From the NCBI RefSeq assembly GCF_000586435.1, contig NZ_BAWH01000014.1, forward strand, positions 19,827-83,826: 64,000 bases of DNA, read 5' to 3'. The position numbers were made by a program, and so were the translations under genes. Origin of the DNA: Psychrobacter sp. JCM 18901 (GTDB lineage Bacteria; Pseudomonadota; Gammaproteobacteria; Pseudomonadales; Moraxellaceae). The notes under the pieces were generated by a model, which saw only the letters and a program-made list of their open reading frames with translations, searched no databases and had not been told where the DNA came from. This document shows, in pieces, positions 10,054 through 20,675 of this stretch. Position 1 is the stretch's first letter, and each line of letters opens with the position of its first letter.

Positions 10054-13000
10054 ATGGCATATAAAAAAAACGTTTCGATACCAGTAGTGCTTATGGTCAG
10101 CTGATCATACTGGTGTTTTTGCCTATCTGTGTGTTGGCAGCAGTAGGCGGCATTTTGGTATTTCACGAAACCATGCGTGCAAGCGACTCTGAGCAAGAAG
10201 TATTGGCCGAAGCGGTACTTATTCGCTATACGCCAGTCATAGCTGAACTGATTCCTGAGCTGCTAGAACAAGAGCGCCAGCAAGTAGGGAGTAGTGCTGA
10301 GAGGACCCAGCAAGCGGCGATGACGACGCTAGAGGGCATCCAAGATAAGCTTGGACGTATGCAGTCTGAGCAGCATGTACAGCGCATTGCTATTATTAAT
10401 GAAGGCAATCAAATACTGGCAACCGTCGGTTATGGTCTCAATGAAGAATGGCCATTAATCAGTGATTCTGCAAGCTTTTTATCACAACGCCCAACGCCTG
10501 TAGGCACAGCGTATGGCAGTGTATTGGGAGAGTTTGAAGGGCAGACATTGTGGTTGCTCGTGGATATGGATAATGAGCCGCTTTATATTGCACGCTACCG
10601 TATTGCGATGGCGTTAGTGATTACTGGCTTGTTTACTATCTTGATTCTACTACTGAGCTTAAATATCTATTCGAAACGTTGGATTGCCCCCATTTATGAG
10701 CTGCGGTTGCAGTTGCAGCGTACCCATGTCGATAATTTATACCAACCTGTACCCGTTGAGTCAGATGGTGAACTGAATCTATTGCAGCAAGATCTAGTCA
10801 GAACATTGCGCCGCTTGCATAGAAGCTTTCAAGAGCTCAAAGACCATGCCGAGCAGACTGAGGATGATTTACGGTTGGCATTTGATGAAATGGAGATGCA
10901 AAACATCTCTATTCGAAATGCACGTGATGCAGCGATTTCAACCAGCCAAGCAAAATCTGCGTTTTTAGCCAATATCAGTCATGAACTGCGTACACCATTG
11001 AACAGTATCGATGGCTTTATTAATCTGCTGGCACGCCATGGTGAGCTTAATCCTGAGCAGGACTTGTATGTACAGACCATACGTAAGTCCTCAGCACATT
11101 TGCTTGCTTTGGTAAATGATGTCTTAGATTTTTCTAAAATTGAAGCAGGCAAGCTGGTATTGGATCGCCATGAGTTCGATCTCTATGACACCATTTATGA
11201 TGTGGTCGATATGCTATCTCCTGTCTCTGCGGAGAAGGGTTTGCGCATGGCAGTACTGTTTTACAATGATGTGCCGATGCGTATCAATGGCGATGCGTTA
11301 CGTCTTAAGCAAGTATTGACCAATATCGTTGGTAACGCCATTAAATTTACGGATAGTGGCGATGTGGTGGTGCGTGTGAGCTTAGATGACCACCGTGATA
11401 ATTATCTGATGATTAGTGTGCAAGATAGCGGAAAAGGTATTTCTCTGGCAGATCAAAAAATGCTGTTCCAAAGCTTTAGCCAAGGCGATCCATCAATCAC
11501 GCGTCAGTATGGTGGTACAGGGTTAGGTTTGGTCATCTCCAAACAGTTGACGCGCTTGATGGGCGGTGATATTGGGTTTCATGATAATGCGCAAGAGAAT
11601 ATTGCCAACCAAGGTGCAACGTTTTGGTTTCGCATGCCAGCCCATGTCGACGTGCTAGAGGCGGCCACAGGACAGACGATTGAATTGCCAGTATTAGCGC
11701 CACTAGCAAGCGAGACCGATGAATTTAATGTACTGGTTTGGATCAATCATACTGCTTCAATACAAGTGCTTAAGGCCAGCTTGCAGTATTTGCCAATTAA
11801 GCTAACTCAAGCCAACTCATTACCAGGTGTACTTGAGTCACTAAAAGAGCACGGTAATTATTGGGATTGGGTCATCGTTGATGATGACACGCAAGACGAT
11901 ATGATGGCGCTCCTCAAGCAAATTCGTCTGCATTATCAAGGTAAGCTTGCTGTATTTGGCTATCAAGTGGCTGCCGATCAAGCGCTACTCAATCGCTATC
12001 ATGCCAACATACTGTATGAGCCATTAGACAAAAGACAGCTGTACGCGATGCTTGATACGCAAAGCCGTAGTACGCCGCAAAGCTTCAGGAACCACGCTGG
12101 AAAGGGGTCACGGTACTGGCAGTTGATGACCATTTGCCCAATTTACTAGTGCTTGATGCTCTATTGAGCGAGCTAGGGATTCAGGTAGTTACTGCGAGCA
12201 GTGGGTTTGATGCTATCGAGATTATCAGTAAACAGCAAACCAAAAACATCAAAACTGCCAAGAGCGATAAGCAAAGCCTATCGAATAAAACGCAACTTTC
12301 TAAAGCAGAAACACGTGATGAGATAAATAAGAAAACAAATAGCGCGTTCTATCATGAGGACACGAGCGCTGATGATAAAGCGGCTACGCAAGATAAAGAT
12401 AATATTGATCTGATCTTTATGGATATTCAAATGCCGCGGATGTCGGGACATGAGGCAGCTAAGCAGATTCGAAATATCGAAAATGCGGATAGTCGTATCC
12501 CTATTATCGCTCTGACCGCGCATGGGTTGGCAGATGAACGTGACAAACTTATAGCCAGCGGTATCAATGACTATGTTGGCAAACCGATTAGCCAACCTCA
12601 GTTATTACAGGTGCTACAGAAATGGCTTGGTCGTAAGAGTACTACACCACAATTGACCGCGTTGCCTGATACAGATTTGCAGAGCTTTGGCTTACAGCAT
12701 TCTGATTTGCAGAGTGATAATTTACAAGATGCTAATGTACAAGGTGCTAATGTACAGAGTATCGACCCAACAGGGCTGAGTTAACTCCTATTGACTCGCT
12801 GCGCGGTTACTCAATTAATGATAATGATTTATCGAACGACTTGCTCTCTAATAATATAAAAGGGCAAGAGACTCAAGCCAGTTCAGATATATCTTCAAAT
12901 ACATTAACCGCTACTTATCCAATAATAAGAGGAGACGGGGTAGATCGTAATAGTACTTCTGTCAGTAGCGAGCCAAAAATTACCCGTCCATTATCCTTGA

Positions 13001-13668
13001 AAAAAATCCGTGATGACTATCTGCGTGATAGCCAGCCTCGTGACGGCTATAGACGAGATACTGCGCGTGATATTCAGCCGCGCTATGAGAGCTTACGTCT
13101 ACAAAAACAAGGTCAGTCACCACTACTACAATCACCAACAAAGTCTATCGACAGCTTTCAAGACCAAAGCCCTCAAGATAGAACAGCTCACGATAATACG
13201 ACTTTACACGAGCAAATTAATAATGACCTTAGCCACAACAATATAAGCAAAAGTGATACCTCAAACATTTTAGATTGGCAAGATGCGCTCACTCGTTCAG
13301 CGAACAAACCTGAATTGGCGGCCAAGCTTATTATCATGATGATCGATACTATCAATGATGAAAAGCAGGCGCTTATTCAGGCATGGGAAGCGCATGACCG
13401 CAATATGCTGGCACAAATTGCCCATCGTATACTGGGTGGTAGTCGATATACAGGTGTACCGCAACTGCGTCAGGCTAGCCAAGATTTGGAAGATAAGTGC
13501 TTGCTGAATGTACAGCATACGACACCTGTGCAATTTGCAATGATTGAGCCTTATTATGAGGCATTATTAACGGCGCTAGACAACTTGCAAAAGGTGGATT
13601 TATCTTCTTATCCTCAGCTTAATTATCATCGCTTGAGCGAAAATGACATGACATGGAAAATGATATAA
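10054..13668 (+). CDS. gacS: GacS/BarA-type hybrid sensor histidine kinase (three frameshifts)
   Basis: A tripartite membrane kinase that in this family phosphorylates the regulator GacA/UvrY and so controls Rsm/Csr small RNAs. The gene is about 1205 codons once three lost bases are restored: in the A8 run at 10063-10070, near 12075-12090 and near 12770. In order: TM1 (about residues 16-38), a periplasmic region, TM2 (about 184-205), HAMP, HisKA with the phospho-His in SHELRTPLN, the ATPase (GNAIKFTDSG, DSGKGIS, GGTGLGLVIS), a degenerate receiver, a receiver with LAVDDHLPN and FMDIQMPRMSG, and an HPt domain with AQIAHRILGGSRYTG. Long polar low-complexity inserts lie inside the receiver and before the HPt. 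It is probably functional despite the breaks. Confidence 0.9.
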
Positions 13669-13711
13669 GTTGACGGTAAGGCAAAACAGACAAAATCATT
13701 CAGATTCAGAG

Positions 13712-13746
13712 AGCGATAGGTAATCTTGTTAGATTTGCTTATCGCT
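13712..13746 (+). terminator. Hairpin after the gacS-like gene
   Basis: AGCGATA pairs with TATCGCT and an inner TAATCT pairs with AGATT around a TGTT loop, 43 bases after the stop. There is no proper T tract, so termination is only probable. Confidence 0.4.
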
Positions 13747-13891
13747 ATCAACTAGGTACTCTGTGTCTGCTGTATATGAAACTGACTATAGTATCGTGGC
13801 AGTCAGTTATTACTACGGTACAACAAAGACAAGCCTGCTAATATTGTGAATATTAGCACCATATATGTTTTATTCATTAATAAGGATTGTT

Positions 13892-14704
13892 ATGAACGCG
13901 ATTGCAAGTTACCAGTATGAGACCTTACAAGTTAGTATTACAGACAACATACTGACGGTTACCTTAAATCGTCCACATAAAAAAAATGCCATGAGCTTTC
14001 AGGTAATCAATGAGCTGATTAAGCTGGCAGGTCGTATTAGCAAGGACAGAACCATACGCGCAGTCATTCTAAATGGGGCAGAAGGAACTTTTTGTGCAGG
14101 GATTGACTTAGGAGACTTAAATCATCCAAAGAACACAGCATTTGCGCTTTGGGAGCTGATCAAGCCATGGCAAAGTGCGTTCCAACGGGTGTGCTTGGTA
14201 TGGCGTGATCTGCCAGTACCCGTCATAGCAGTATTGGAAGGGTATTGTATCGGCGCTGGACTACAGTTGGCATTGGCTTGTGACGTACGTATCAGCCATC
14301 CTGATTGTCAATTATCTATTATGGAAGCTAAGTGGGGGTTAGTGCCAGACATGGGACTGACCCAATCAGCATTTGGGGTCCTACGAGAAGACACTCTAAA
14401 AGAGCTCGCCATGAGCGCCCGTATCATCGATGCTAATGAAGGCAAAGAGTTAGGCTTGATTAGTCATTGTAGTGAAGCGCCTCTTGAACAAGCGCAAAAG
14501 CTTGCTGCCGAATTCGCAGAGCGCTCTCCTGATGCGGTGCTAGCAAGTAAACGCGTGATAAATGCGATGTACGATCAGCCTGCTAAGACTTTATATAAAG
14601 AAAAAGCATGGCAGCTTAAAATGATGCTTGGTCGTAATCGTAAGCTTGCCCTCAGAAAAGCAAAGCAGGCCAGCACCTTATTTGGCAAACGCCAATTCCG
14701 CTAA
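13892..14704 (+). CDS. Crotonase-family protein (enoyl-CoA hydratase/isomerase)
   Basis: A 270-residue crotonase-fold enzyme, expected to act on an acyl-CoA. Visible marks are the N-terminal VTLNRPHKKNAMS, the first oxyanion-hole segment EGTFCAGIDLGDL (residues 62-74), the second one EGYCIGAGLQLALACDVRIS, and EAKWGLVPDMGLTQ. The Asp and Met in VPDMG replace the usual second catalytic Glu, so isomerase or another crotonase activity is as likely as hydratase. Family naming beyond crotonase is not safe. I chose 13892 as start because AAGGAT sits seven bases upstream; an in-frame Met 27 bases earlier lacks a site. The gene is intact. Confidence 0.85.
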   Translation: MNAIASYQYETLQVSITDNILTVTLNRPHKKNAMSFQVINELIKLAGRISKDRTIRAVILNGAEGTFCAGIDLGDLNHPKNTAFALWELIKPWQSAFQRVCLVWRDLPVPVIAVLEGYCIGAGLQLALACDVRISHPDCQLSIMEAKWGLVPDMGLTQSAFGVLREDTLKELAMSARIIDANEGKELGLISHCSEAPLEQAQKLAAEFAERSPDAVLASKRVINAMYDQPAKTLYKEKAWQLKMMLGRNRKLALRKAKQASTLFGKRQFR

Positions 14705-15058
14705 ATTTTTGCTATCAGTAAATTTTCTAGTGTTATTTTCGTTTGATTCATTCTGATAAAAGAAATTGCTACCTAAGAAAACTAGACATATTTTGATTAA
14801 TTATTTGACGATTTTTAATTGTTAGCGGTCGTTTCGCCAATATCTTATAGCCATTGAAATGCAAGCAGATAGCACGATATAGCATTGTCTGCTTGCACCG
14901 ATGTGGGTAAAGATGCACTATTGTTGTTAAAGGTGTTCATTTTGATTACTGGATAAGCCAGTAAAATGACGAAAGCCTACCTAATAACACGTGCAAGCAA
15001 TTAAACGTTGAAAAATAAAATATTAAAAATAATAGCCACTATATAAAACGGTCTAAAT
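14705..15058. other. Intergenic region before the Bcr/CflA exporter
   Basis: About 350 bases with no gene. It contains the inverted repeat at 14860-14897 and presumably the exporter promoter. Confidence 0.5.
14860..14897. repeat. 12-bp inverted repeat
   Basis: TGCAAGCAGATA (14860-14871) pairs with TGTCTGCTTGCA (14886-14897) with one mismatch. It sits between the crotonase gene and the exporter gene. No T tract follows, so it may be an operator or a weak terminator. Confidence 0.55.
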
Positions 15059-16317
15059 ATGTCTGCTTCAAAACCCTCTCTTCCAAACAAACCTATCGCT
15101 TCTGAGCGAGTGCGCTCTGCTGATTTGCCTGTTGCATGGATTATGATGCTTGGGCTGATGGTTGCGGTAGGGCCATTATCAATTGATATGTATCTGCCAG
15201 CACTGCCATCGATGGCCGATGATTTCGGTGTTTCAACGGCATTTATGGCCAACTCTGTTCCTGCATACTTTTTAGGTTTGGTATTTGGGCAGCTATTTTA
15301 CGGACCTTTTAGTGACCGTGTTGGCCGTGTCAAACCCTTATATATAGGTATGACGTTATACGTTATCGCTTCTATCCTTTGTGCGACCACTGACAATGAG
15401 TACGTGCTTTTTGCAGGCCGTACTCTACAAGCGTTGGGCGCGTGCGTCGGTGCAGTAGTTACTCGCGCTGCGATTCGAGATCGCCTCACTGCCAAACAAA
15501 CGGCAAAAGCTTTTTCCATCATGATTTTAGTGATGGGCTTAGCACCCATATTGGCACCATCGCTTGGCGCGCTATTCTTACAGTTTTTTGATTGGCATTC
15601 TATCTTTTGGTTTTTAGCTGCATTTGGCGCTCTTAATTTGTTACTTACTAAGTTTTTCTTTTTTGAAACTTTGACCGAAGAAAACCGTAACGTACGCCCT
15701 GCAAGAGAAGTGCTCAGTCAATATTGGGACTTATTAAAAGACCCGACCTTTAACTATCCAGCAATTGGTGGTGGATTGTTAATGGGAGCAATGTTTGTCT
15801 ATATCAGCTCCGCTTCAGAGCTAATCATGGATACTTATGCGTCTCAGCAACACATTTCGCTTGGTTGTTCGGAATGAATGCGGCAGGTTTTGTAGGTTTG
15901 ACTCAGTTAAACCAATGGCTTACCAATCGCTTTCGAATACTAAGTATTCTGCGCTTTGGGGCAATGATGCAGGTTATCTCTGCGGGTCTGCTATTCGTGA
16001 TCGGCTTGCTTTTAGGGACGGACGCTTGGTTGCCACTAGTGCTGGCTTGTATTTTCTTTTGTATCGCAGGACTGGGTCTGACCCAGCCCAATGCTTCTGC
16101 AATTGCGCTCGCTTTTCAGAAACGCCGTGCTGGTATGGCAAGTGCGCTACAAGGTTCGCTAATGTTTTCAGTCGGTATCTTTGGCGGTTTATTATTGAAC
16201 CTGTTTCCAGTCAACCCAGTTCTCAAAGTTGGTATTGCCCTGTTCTCACTAATGAGTTTCGGTTCTTTCCTGATTTGGAAAATTGATCGTAATCTCAACT
16301 TGGACGACGCAGAGTAA
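15059..16317 (+). CDS. Bcr/CflA-family multidrug efflux MFS transporter (one frameshift)
   Basis: A 12-TM proton-driven exporter of the drug:H+ antiporter-1 family (bicyclomycin, chloramphenicol type). Restoring a second G at 15839 turns the break into TYGVSATHFAWLFG, the expected start of TM8, and gives 419 residues. Motifs: GPLSIDMYLPALP in TM1 (motif D1-like), GQLFYGPFSDRVGRVKPL (loop 2-3 motif A), LQALGACVGAVVTRAAIRD, and the motif C-like MGLAPILAPSLGAL in TM5. The C-terminal half is well formed (GLGLTQPNASAIAL). The substrate cannot be told from sequence. A strong terminator follows. Confidence 0.9.
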
Positions 16318-16348
16318 CAGCGCCTCTATTTTAAGTTAACAGTATTTC

Positions 16349-16390
16349 AAAAAAAGCACTTATACGTTCACAGCGTATAAGTGTTTTTTT
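16349..16390 (+). terminator. Terminator after the Bcr/CflA gene
   Basis: CACTTATACG pairs with CGTATAAGTG around a 7-base loop, flanked by an A run and a T7 run. It lies about 35 bases after the stop. Confidence 0.9.
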
Positions 16391-16671
16391 CTGTGTTGAA
16401 TAATTATTCAGTTAAGGATCAAGTCTCATAGAGACTTTAAGTAGCAAGGTCACTAGACTTTAGTAAACATAAGTTGTTCCGAATTATATGCTGTATTTTA
16501 TATATATAACTAAACGTAGATAATGACCAAACATAATTATTGCAATCGCAAAATTAGGTAAGTATTATCTAACGTAACTTTCTGTAAGTGGATATGTATA
16601 GACATTGCTTAACCTTGCTAGATTGTCAATTAATTAAAATGTAAAACAACGTTAGGTTTCAAGGATAGATT
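16391..16671. other. Leader region of the chemosensory-like operon
   Basis: About 280 A+T-rich bases with no gene. It must hold the promoter for the operon starting at 16672. Several TATA-like hexamers near 16495 and 16630 occur, but no pair with good spacing stands out. Confidence 0.45.
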
Positions 16672-17541
16672 ATGAAGCAGTTATATCGAGCGTTACCGAT
16701 TTTGTTGAGTGTTGGCCTATTCGGCTGTGGGAATTCCGCTACTCAAGAAAGTGCAAGCGCACCAGTAAAGGAAAACACAGATAGCTTTGTGAGTAAGTTA
16801 CCTGATACAGCGCCAACATTGAAAGTTGCCATGACTGGTGATTTGCCGCCTTTTTCATTCCAGGATGACTATGGCAATATGCAGGGCACTGATGTTGATT
16901 CAATTCGTGCTATTGGTGAAGAGCAGGGGTTCAAAGTCGAGTTTTACAAAGAAACTTGGCAAGACATGTTCGATAGCGTCGAAACAGGAAAGCGTGATCT
17001 AGCGATTTCTGGTATTTCTTACAAAGACGATCGGGCAGTGAGATATGGTCTATCAACACCATACTTTTTCAACCCAGCTACTATCATGTATTTGGAAGGT
17101 AAGTTCGATATAAAAGGCTTAAACGATATAAAAGGTCTAAGAGCAGGTACGTTAGAAGGCTCTAAAGAAGAAGACACACTAAAAGAGATGGGTAGTTCAG
17201 TGGAGCTAATTTCGAGACCTACAGCATTTTTGGCGTATCAGGATTTGGTTCAAGGTAATACGGATGTCTTCTTGTACGATATGCCAGTCTTGCAATATAT
17301 CGTCAAAGGCTATCCTGAGCATAAAGTGAAAATTGTACCCTATGAAGCTGCAGATGCGCCTTCAGCCCAACAAGTGGTGCTCATGGCAAAAGAAAATACT
17401 CAGCTTATCAAAACGGTTAATGAAGGTATTGCCAAACTAAAAGAAAAAGGGACATTTAAAGAAATTGAGGCGCGCTGGTTGGGTGAAGCTGACCCTACTG
17501 AAAAGAGCGACTCTGACACCAATACTAAGCAATTGAACTAA
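16672..17541 (+). CDS. Periplasmic solute-binding lipoprotein (SBP family 3)
   Basis: A 289-residue lipoprotein with the lipobox LFGC at residues 16-19 followed by a Ser/Ala-rich linker. The body is a family 3 (amino-acid type) bacterial solute-binding fold: LKVAMTGDLPPFSFQDDYGNMQGTDVD, then WQDMFDSVETGKRDLAISGISYKDDR and the LRAGTLEGSKEEDTL hinge, ending in ELEARWLG-like KEIEARWLGEAD. No ABC permease or ATPase is nearby; instead the gene is 12 bases upstream of a membrane CheA-like kinase. I infer that it serves as the ligand-sensing partner of that kinase rather than as a transporter subunit. The ligand is unknown. The gene is intact. Confidence 0.88.
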   Translation: MKQLYRALPILLSVGLFGCGNSATQESASAPVKENTDSFVSKLPDTAPTLKVAMTGDLPPFSFQDDYGNMQGTDVDSIRAIGEEQGFKVEFYKETWQDMFDSVETGKRDLAISGISYKDDRAVRYGLSTPYFFNPATIMYLEGKFDIKGLNDIKGLRAGTLEGSKEEDTLKEMGSSVELISRPTAFLAYQDLVQGNTDVFLYDMPVLQYIVKGYPEHKVKIVPYEAADAPSAQQVVLMAKENTQLIKTVNEGIAKLKEKGTFKEIEARWLGEADPTEKSDSDTNTKQLN

Positions 17542-17553
17542 GGAATTCTGAAG

Positions 17554-19734
17554 ATGGCAACCGTACCTAATGTTGACAATAAGCGCTATCAAGGTCTGAT
17601 TATTTCAATTGCACTATTTTTATCTCTAATCGGTGCTTTGCTGGCGTTTACGTTTTATACCTCAAATTTATTAGAAAGAAACACCGCTTTAATTGACCAA
17701 ACTAACCAAGTTGCGAATAGTGCACAGGCAGTAATTAAAGATCTTTTCGATTTAGACAGTAGTTATGGTGAGGATACTAACTCTCCGCACATACAACGAG
17801 TGCTAAGCCGTTTAGAACAAAATACTGCGCTAATCACTAGCTCGATTGCTGCTATTGAGCAAGGCAGTACAATCACAGATGCAGAAGGTAATAGCTATGA
17901 CTTGCCAAAAATTGATAGTCAAGCACAGACCAATATTGCTGCGGCCAATGAGCAATGGAAAGCGCTAGAGCCTAAGATTCAAACATATCTAAAAGATGCT
18001 GATAATATCATGGTAACGTCTGCTGATGAATTGACGCAGGCCGTTGAACAGGCGAAAACATCAAGTTTGTTTATTAACGATTCTTTGGATAATTTGACAA
18101 AAGACGTGTTCGATAGTGCACAACGTCAAGCAACGACCATTCGTCTTATTCAGGTACTTGGTGTTGCCGCTATCTTTACCTACTTCCTAATTTTCGTATT
18201 CTTCTTTGTACGTCGTCTACGTGAGACGGATGCTGAAGCACTTGCCGCTCGCCAAGAAACGCAAGAGATTATGGAAACGGTAAATACGGGTCTTTTCCTA
18301 CTTGATAAAGACTTGAATATTGGTCAACAGCATTCTCGTGCGCTTAACAATATCATCGGCTCTGATCGCTTGGCAGGGGAGAACTTTACCAATGTCTTGC
18401 GTGGTCGTATCTCTGATAAAGACCTTAAGACCACCCAGCAATTTATTGAGCAGCTCTATAACCCTCGCGTTAAAGAAAAACTGGTAGATTCACTTAACCC
18501 ATTACACAAGGTCATGCTACATAACCTATCTGAAGACAAGAGTCTTGATAATCGCTTCTTAGATTTTAAATTCTCACGTGTTTATGACAATAAAGACATT
18601 GCTCGTATCTTGGTCAACGTTAACGATGTATCAGATGCAGTCTACTTAGAACAGCGCCTAGAAAAAGAGCGTTCGCAAAACGATATGCAGATTGAGATGT
18701 TAACGACTATCTTGAATGTGAATCCAAAGATTATTAATGAGTTTATTGGTAATACCCAAGCGCATATCGAGAAGATGAATAATATCTTGAAAAATCCTGG
18801 TAGCTCACAATATGAGCTTGAAGGCAAATTAAAAGCTATTTATCGTGAAATGCACAGCTTAAAAGGTGAAGCATCAGCACTAAAACTACATAGCTTTACG
18901 AAGATTGCTTCTGATGCTGAAGACAAGCTGCATGCATTACAAAACCAAGGTCAGTTGTCTGGTAATGACTTCTTACCATTAGCGGTACATTTGGATGATT
19001 TGCTTAGCTTATCGAATACGATTGCGACGTTGGGTGAGCGTATCAACCGCTCAGCACCGTCAGCAGCTAAGGCGTCAACCGTACAAGCACCAGTCGCTAC
19101 TCAAAATCCAGTAGCAGACCATGCAGCTAGCAATGCTGACTTTGATGGTGGGCTAGATATCGACTTAGACAATGAAACAGATGACGATTTGCTGTCTTTC
19201 TACAATGAATTTACAAAAGAGATTGCTGCAAGACAGGGCAAGCGAGTACAGCTAAAAAGTACGACGCTGACCCAAACGAGCATTCCGGCGCATCTTGCAA
19301 AACCAATCAAAGAAATCAGTATTCAGTTGCTGCGTAATGCGGTAGTCCATGGTATCGAGTCGCCAAATGTGCGTCATGCTACTGGCAAACCTGACGTTGG
19401 GACCATTGATTTGGAAGTGCAAGACAACGGTTCAAACTTTATGTTGGTGGTGCAAGACGACGGACAGGGTATCAACTATGACAACATCCGTAATAAGCTG
19501 ATTCAAGAAGGTCGTTTCGGTACGGAAGAGGCAAATCAGCTTAGCAAAGGCGACTTACTCAAACAGCTGTTCTCTTCTGGATTTTCTACCAAAGAGCACG
19601 CAGATGAAGACGGTGGCCGCGGTGTTGGACTTGATATCATCAAAGCAAAAGTAAAAGAGTATGATGGCAAGCTTAATGTAAATAGCGAGCTGGGTCAGAT
19701 GACACGGTTTGTCATTACTTTACCTAAAGCTTAA
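17554..19734 (+). CDS. Membrane-bound CheA-like histidine kinase with HPt and ATPase domains
   Basis: A 726-residue sensor. TM1 spans about residues 14-36, a periplasmic helical region follows, and TM2 spans about 199-222. A cytoplasmic PAS-like segment (ETVNTGLFLLDKDLN) follows, then an HPt domain with the phospho-accepting His near residue 432 in REMHSLKGEASALKL. The C-terminal ATPase is of CheA type: IQLLRNAVVHGIESPNVR, VQDDGQGIN, LFSSGFSTKE and GGRGVGLDIIK. It ends right after the ATPase, so the CheW-like P5 domain is absent, and no HAMP or chemoreceptor signalling domain is seen. It is an intact gene, preceded by AAGGAA and cotranscribed with the lipoprotein and the downstream regulator. 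The likely role is to phosphorylate the regulator at 19796. Confidence 0.88.
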   Translation: MATVPNVDNKRYQGLIISIALFLSLIGALLAFTFYTSNLLERNTALIDQTNQVANSAQAVIKDLFDLDSSYGEDTNSPHIQRVLSRLEQNTALITSSIAAIEQGSTITDAEGNSYDLPKIDSQAQTNIAAANEQWKALEPKIQTYLKDADNIMVTSADELTQAVEQAKTSSLFINDSLDNLTKDVFDSAQRQATTIRLIQVLGVAAIFTYFLIFVFFFVRRLRETDAEALAARQETQEIMETVNTGLFLLDKDLNIGQQHSRALNNIIGSDRLAGENFTNVLRGRISDKDLKTTQQFIEQLYNPRVKEKLVDSLNPLHKVMLHNLSEDKSLDNRFLDFKFSRVYDNKDIARILVNVNDVSDAVYLEQRLEKERSQNDMQIEMLTTILNVNPKIINEFIGNTQAHIEKMNNILKNPGSSQYELEGKLKAIYREMHSLKGEASALKLHSFTKIASDAEDKLHALQNQGQLSGNDFLPLAVHLDDLLSLSNTIATLGERINRSAPSAAKASTVQAPVATQNPVADHAASNADFDGGLDIDLDNETDDDLLSFYNEFTKEIAARQGKRVQLKSTTLTQTSIPAHLAKPIKEISIQLLRNAVVHGIESPNVRHATGKPDVGTIDLEVQDNGSNFMLVVQDDGQGINYDNIRNKLIQEGRFGTEEANQLSKGDLLKQLFSSGFSTKEHADEDGGRGVGLDIIKAKVKEYDGKLNVNSELGQMTRFVITLPKA

Positions 19735-19795
19735 TCAAAATAGTAATTATATTGTCAGGGACGACAAGCACTTCATTAAAGGTAGTAGATAAGTT

Positions 19796-20159
19796 ATGTA
19801 TAAGTTAATGATTGTTGATGATTCAAATATTATTAGAAACCGTATTCAGCGTGCATACGATTCAGGAAAGTTCATGCTGGTGGCGACAGCGACTAGCGGT
19901 GTTCAAGCCATCGAAAAGTTCAATGTCCATCGTCCTGATGTAATCACTATGGACCTAACCATGCCACAAATGGATGGGCTAGAATGCATTGAAAAAAATC
20001 ATCGCGATTGATCCTGAAGTACGCATTTTGGTGGTATCAGCGTTATCGGACAAAGCCACTGGTATTGAGGCATTATCATTGGGTGCCAGCGGCTTTTTGT
20101 GCAAGCCTTTTTCAGAAGAGGAGCTTGTAGAGTCTTTGTATGAGCTGATGCAAGACTAA
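19796..20159 (+). CDS. Single-domain CheY-like response regulator (one frameshift)
   Basis: Removing one base from the A7 run at 19992-19998 gives a 120-residue stand-alone receiver. All key residues are present: the acidic pair in MIVDDSN, the phospho-Asp in VITMDLTMPQMDG, the Ser in LVVSALS, and the Lys in FLCKPFSEEEL. No DNA-binding or enzymatic output domain follows. The partner kinase is immediately upstream, and two CheX-like phosphatases follow, so its phospho-state should be set by that kinase and reset by CheX. The output target is unknown. Confidence 0.88.
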
Positions 20160-20189
20160 TACCATTCATCGACCAAAGCAGATGTCATT

Positions 20190-20640
20190 ATGAAAGAGCA
20201 AAAGCTACAGATTTTTTTTAAGTATTATTAGTAATTACTTTGATCAGTTTGGCGGAGAAGAGCTAATTGCTGATACCCCTTACTTACTAGAAAACAAACA
20301 GCCAAAAGTCCATGACTATACAGGCGTGATTGGTATATCTGGTGGCCAAAAAGGCGTGGTGTATTTTTCGGCGACGCGTGACTTGCTGTCTTCAATATTA
20401 GACAGCATGGGCGAAACCGATAAAAGTGAAGAGAACTATGTAGATCTGGCTGGGGAAGTGGCCAATACCATCGCAGGCAATGCACGCAAAGAGTTTGGCT
20501 CAGAGTTTCATATCTCTGTACCATTTGTGTTCAAAGGTGCGCCGCAAAGTATTGTATTGCCGAACGATGAGCGTTCTTTTATCATCCCCATCACTTGGCA
20601 TTCTGAAGTAGGCGAGATTGTGGTTTGTTTGCAAGATTAA
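20190..20640 (+). CDS. CheX-like phosphatase 1 (one frameshift)
   Basis: Removing one base from the T8 run at 20212-20219 gives 149 residues from the ATG at 20190. The family signature for CheY-P phosphatases of the CheC/CheX/FliY group is visible as D-x3-E-x2-N in DLAGEVANTIAGNA, followed 19 residues later by the conserved Pro in HISVP. The N-terminus carries the NYFDQFGGEELIADTPYL segment found in CheX. The likely role is dephosphorylating the CheY-like protein encoded just upstream. It is a clear paralogue of the next gene, with identical length. Confidence 0.85.
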
Positions 20641-20675
20641 TGCTGCCACGTAATACAGATGGATATTAATATATT

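Noticed and set aside
16672..17541. The binding lipoprotein as part of an amino-acid ABC transporter
   Set aside because: No permease or ATPase gene is adjacent, and the next gene 12 bases on is a sensor kinase.
20228..20524. Open frame opposite the first cheX gene
   Set aside because: The plus-strand frame carries the CheX phosphatase motif; the minus frame has no features.
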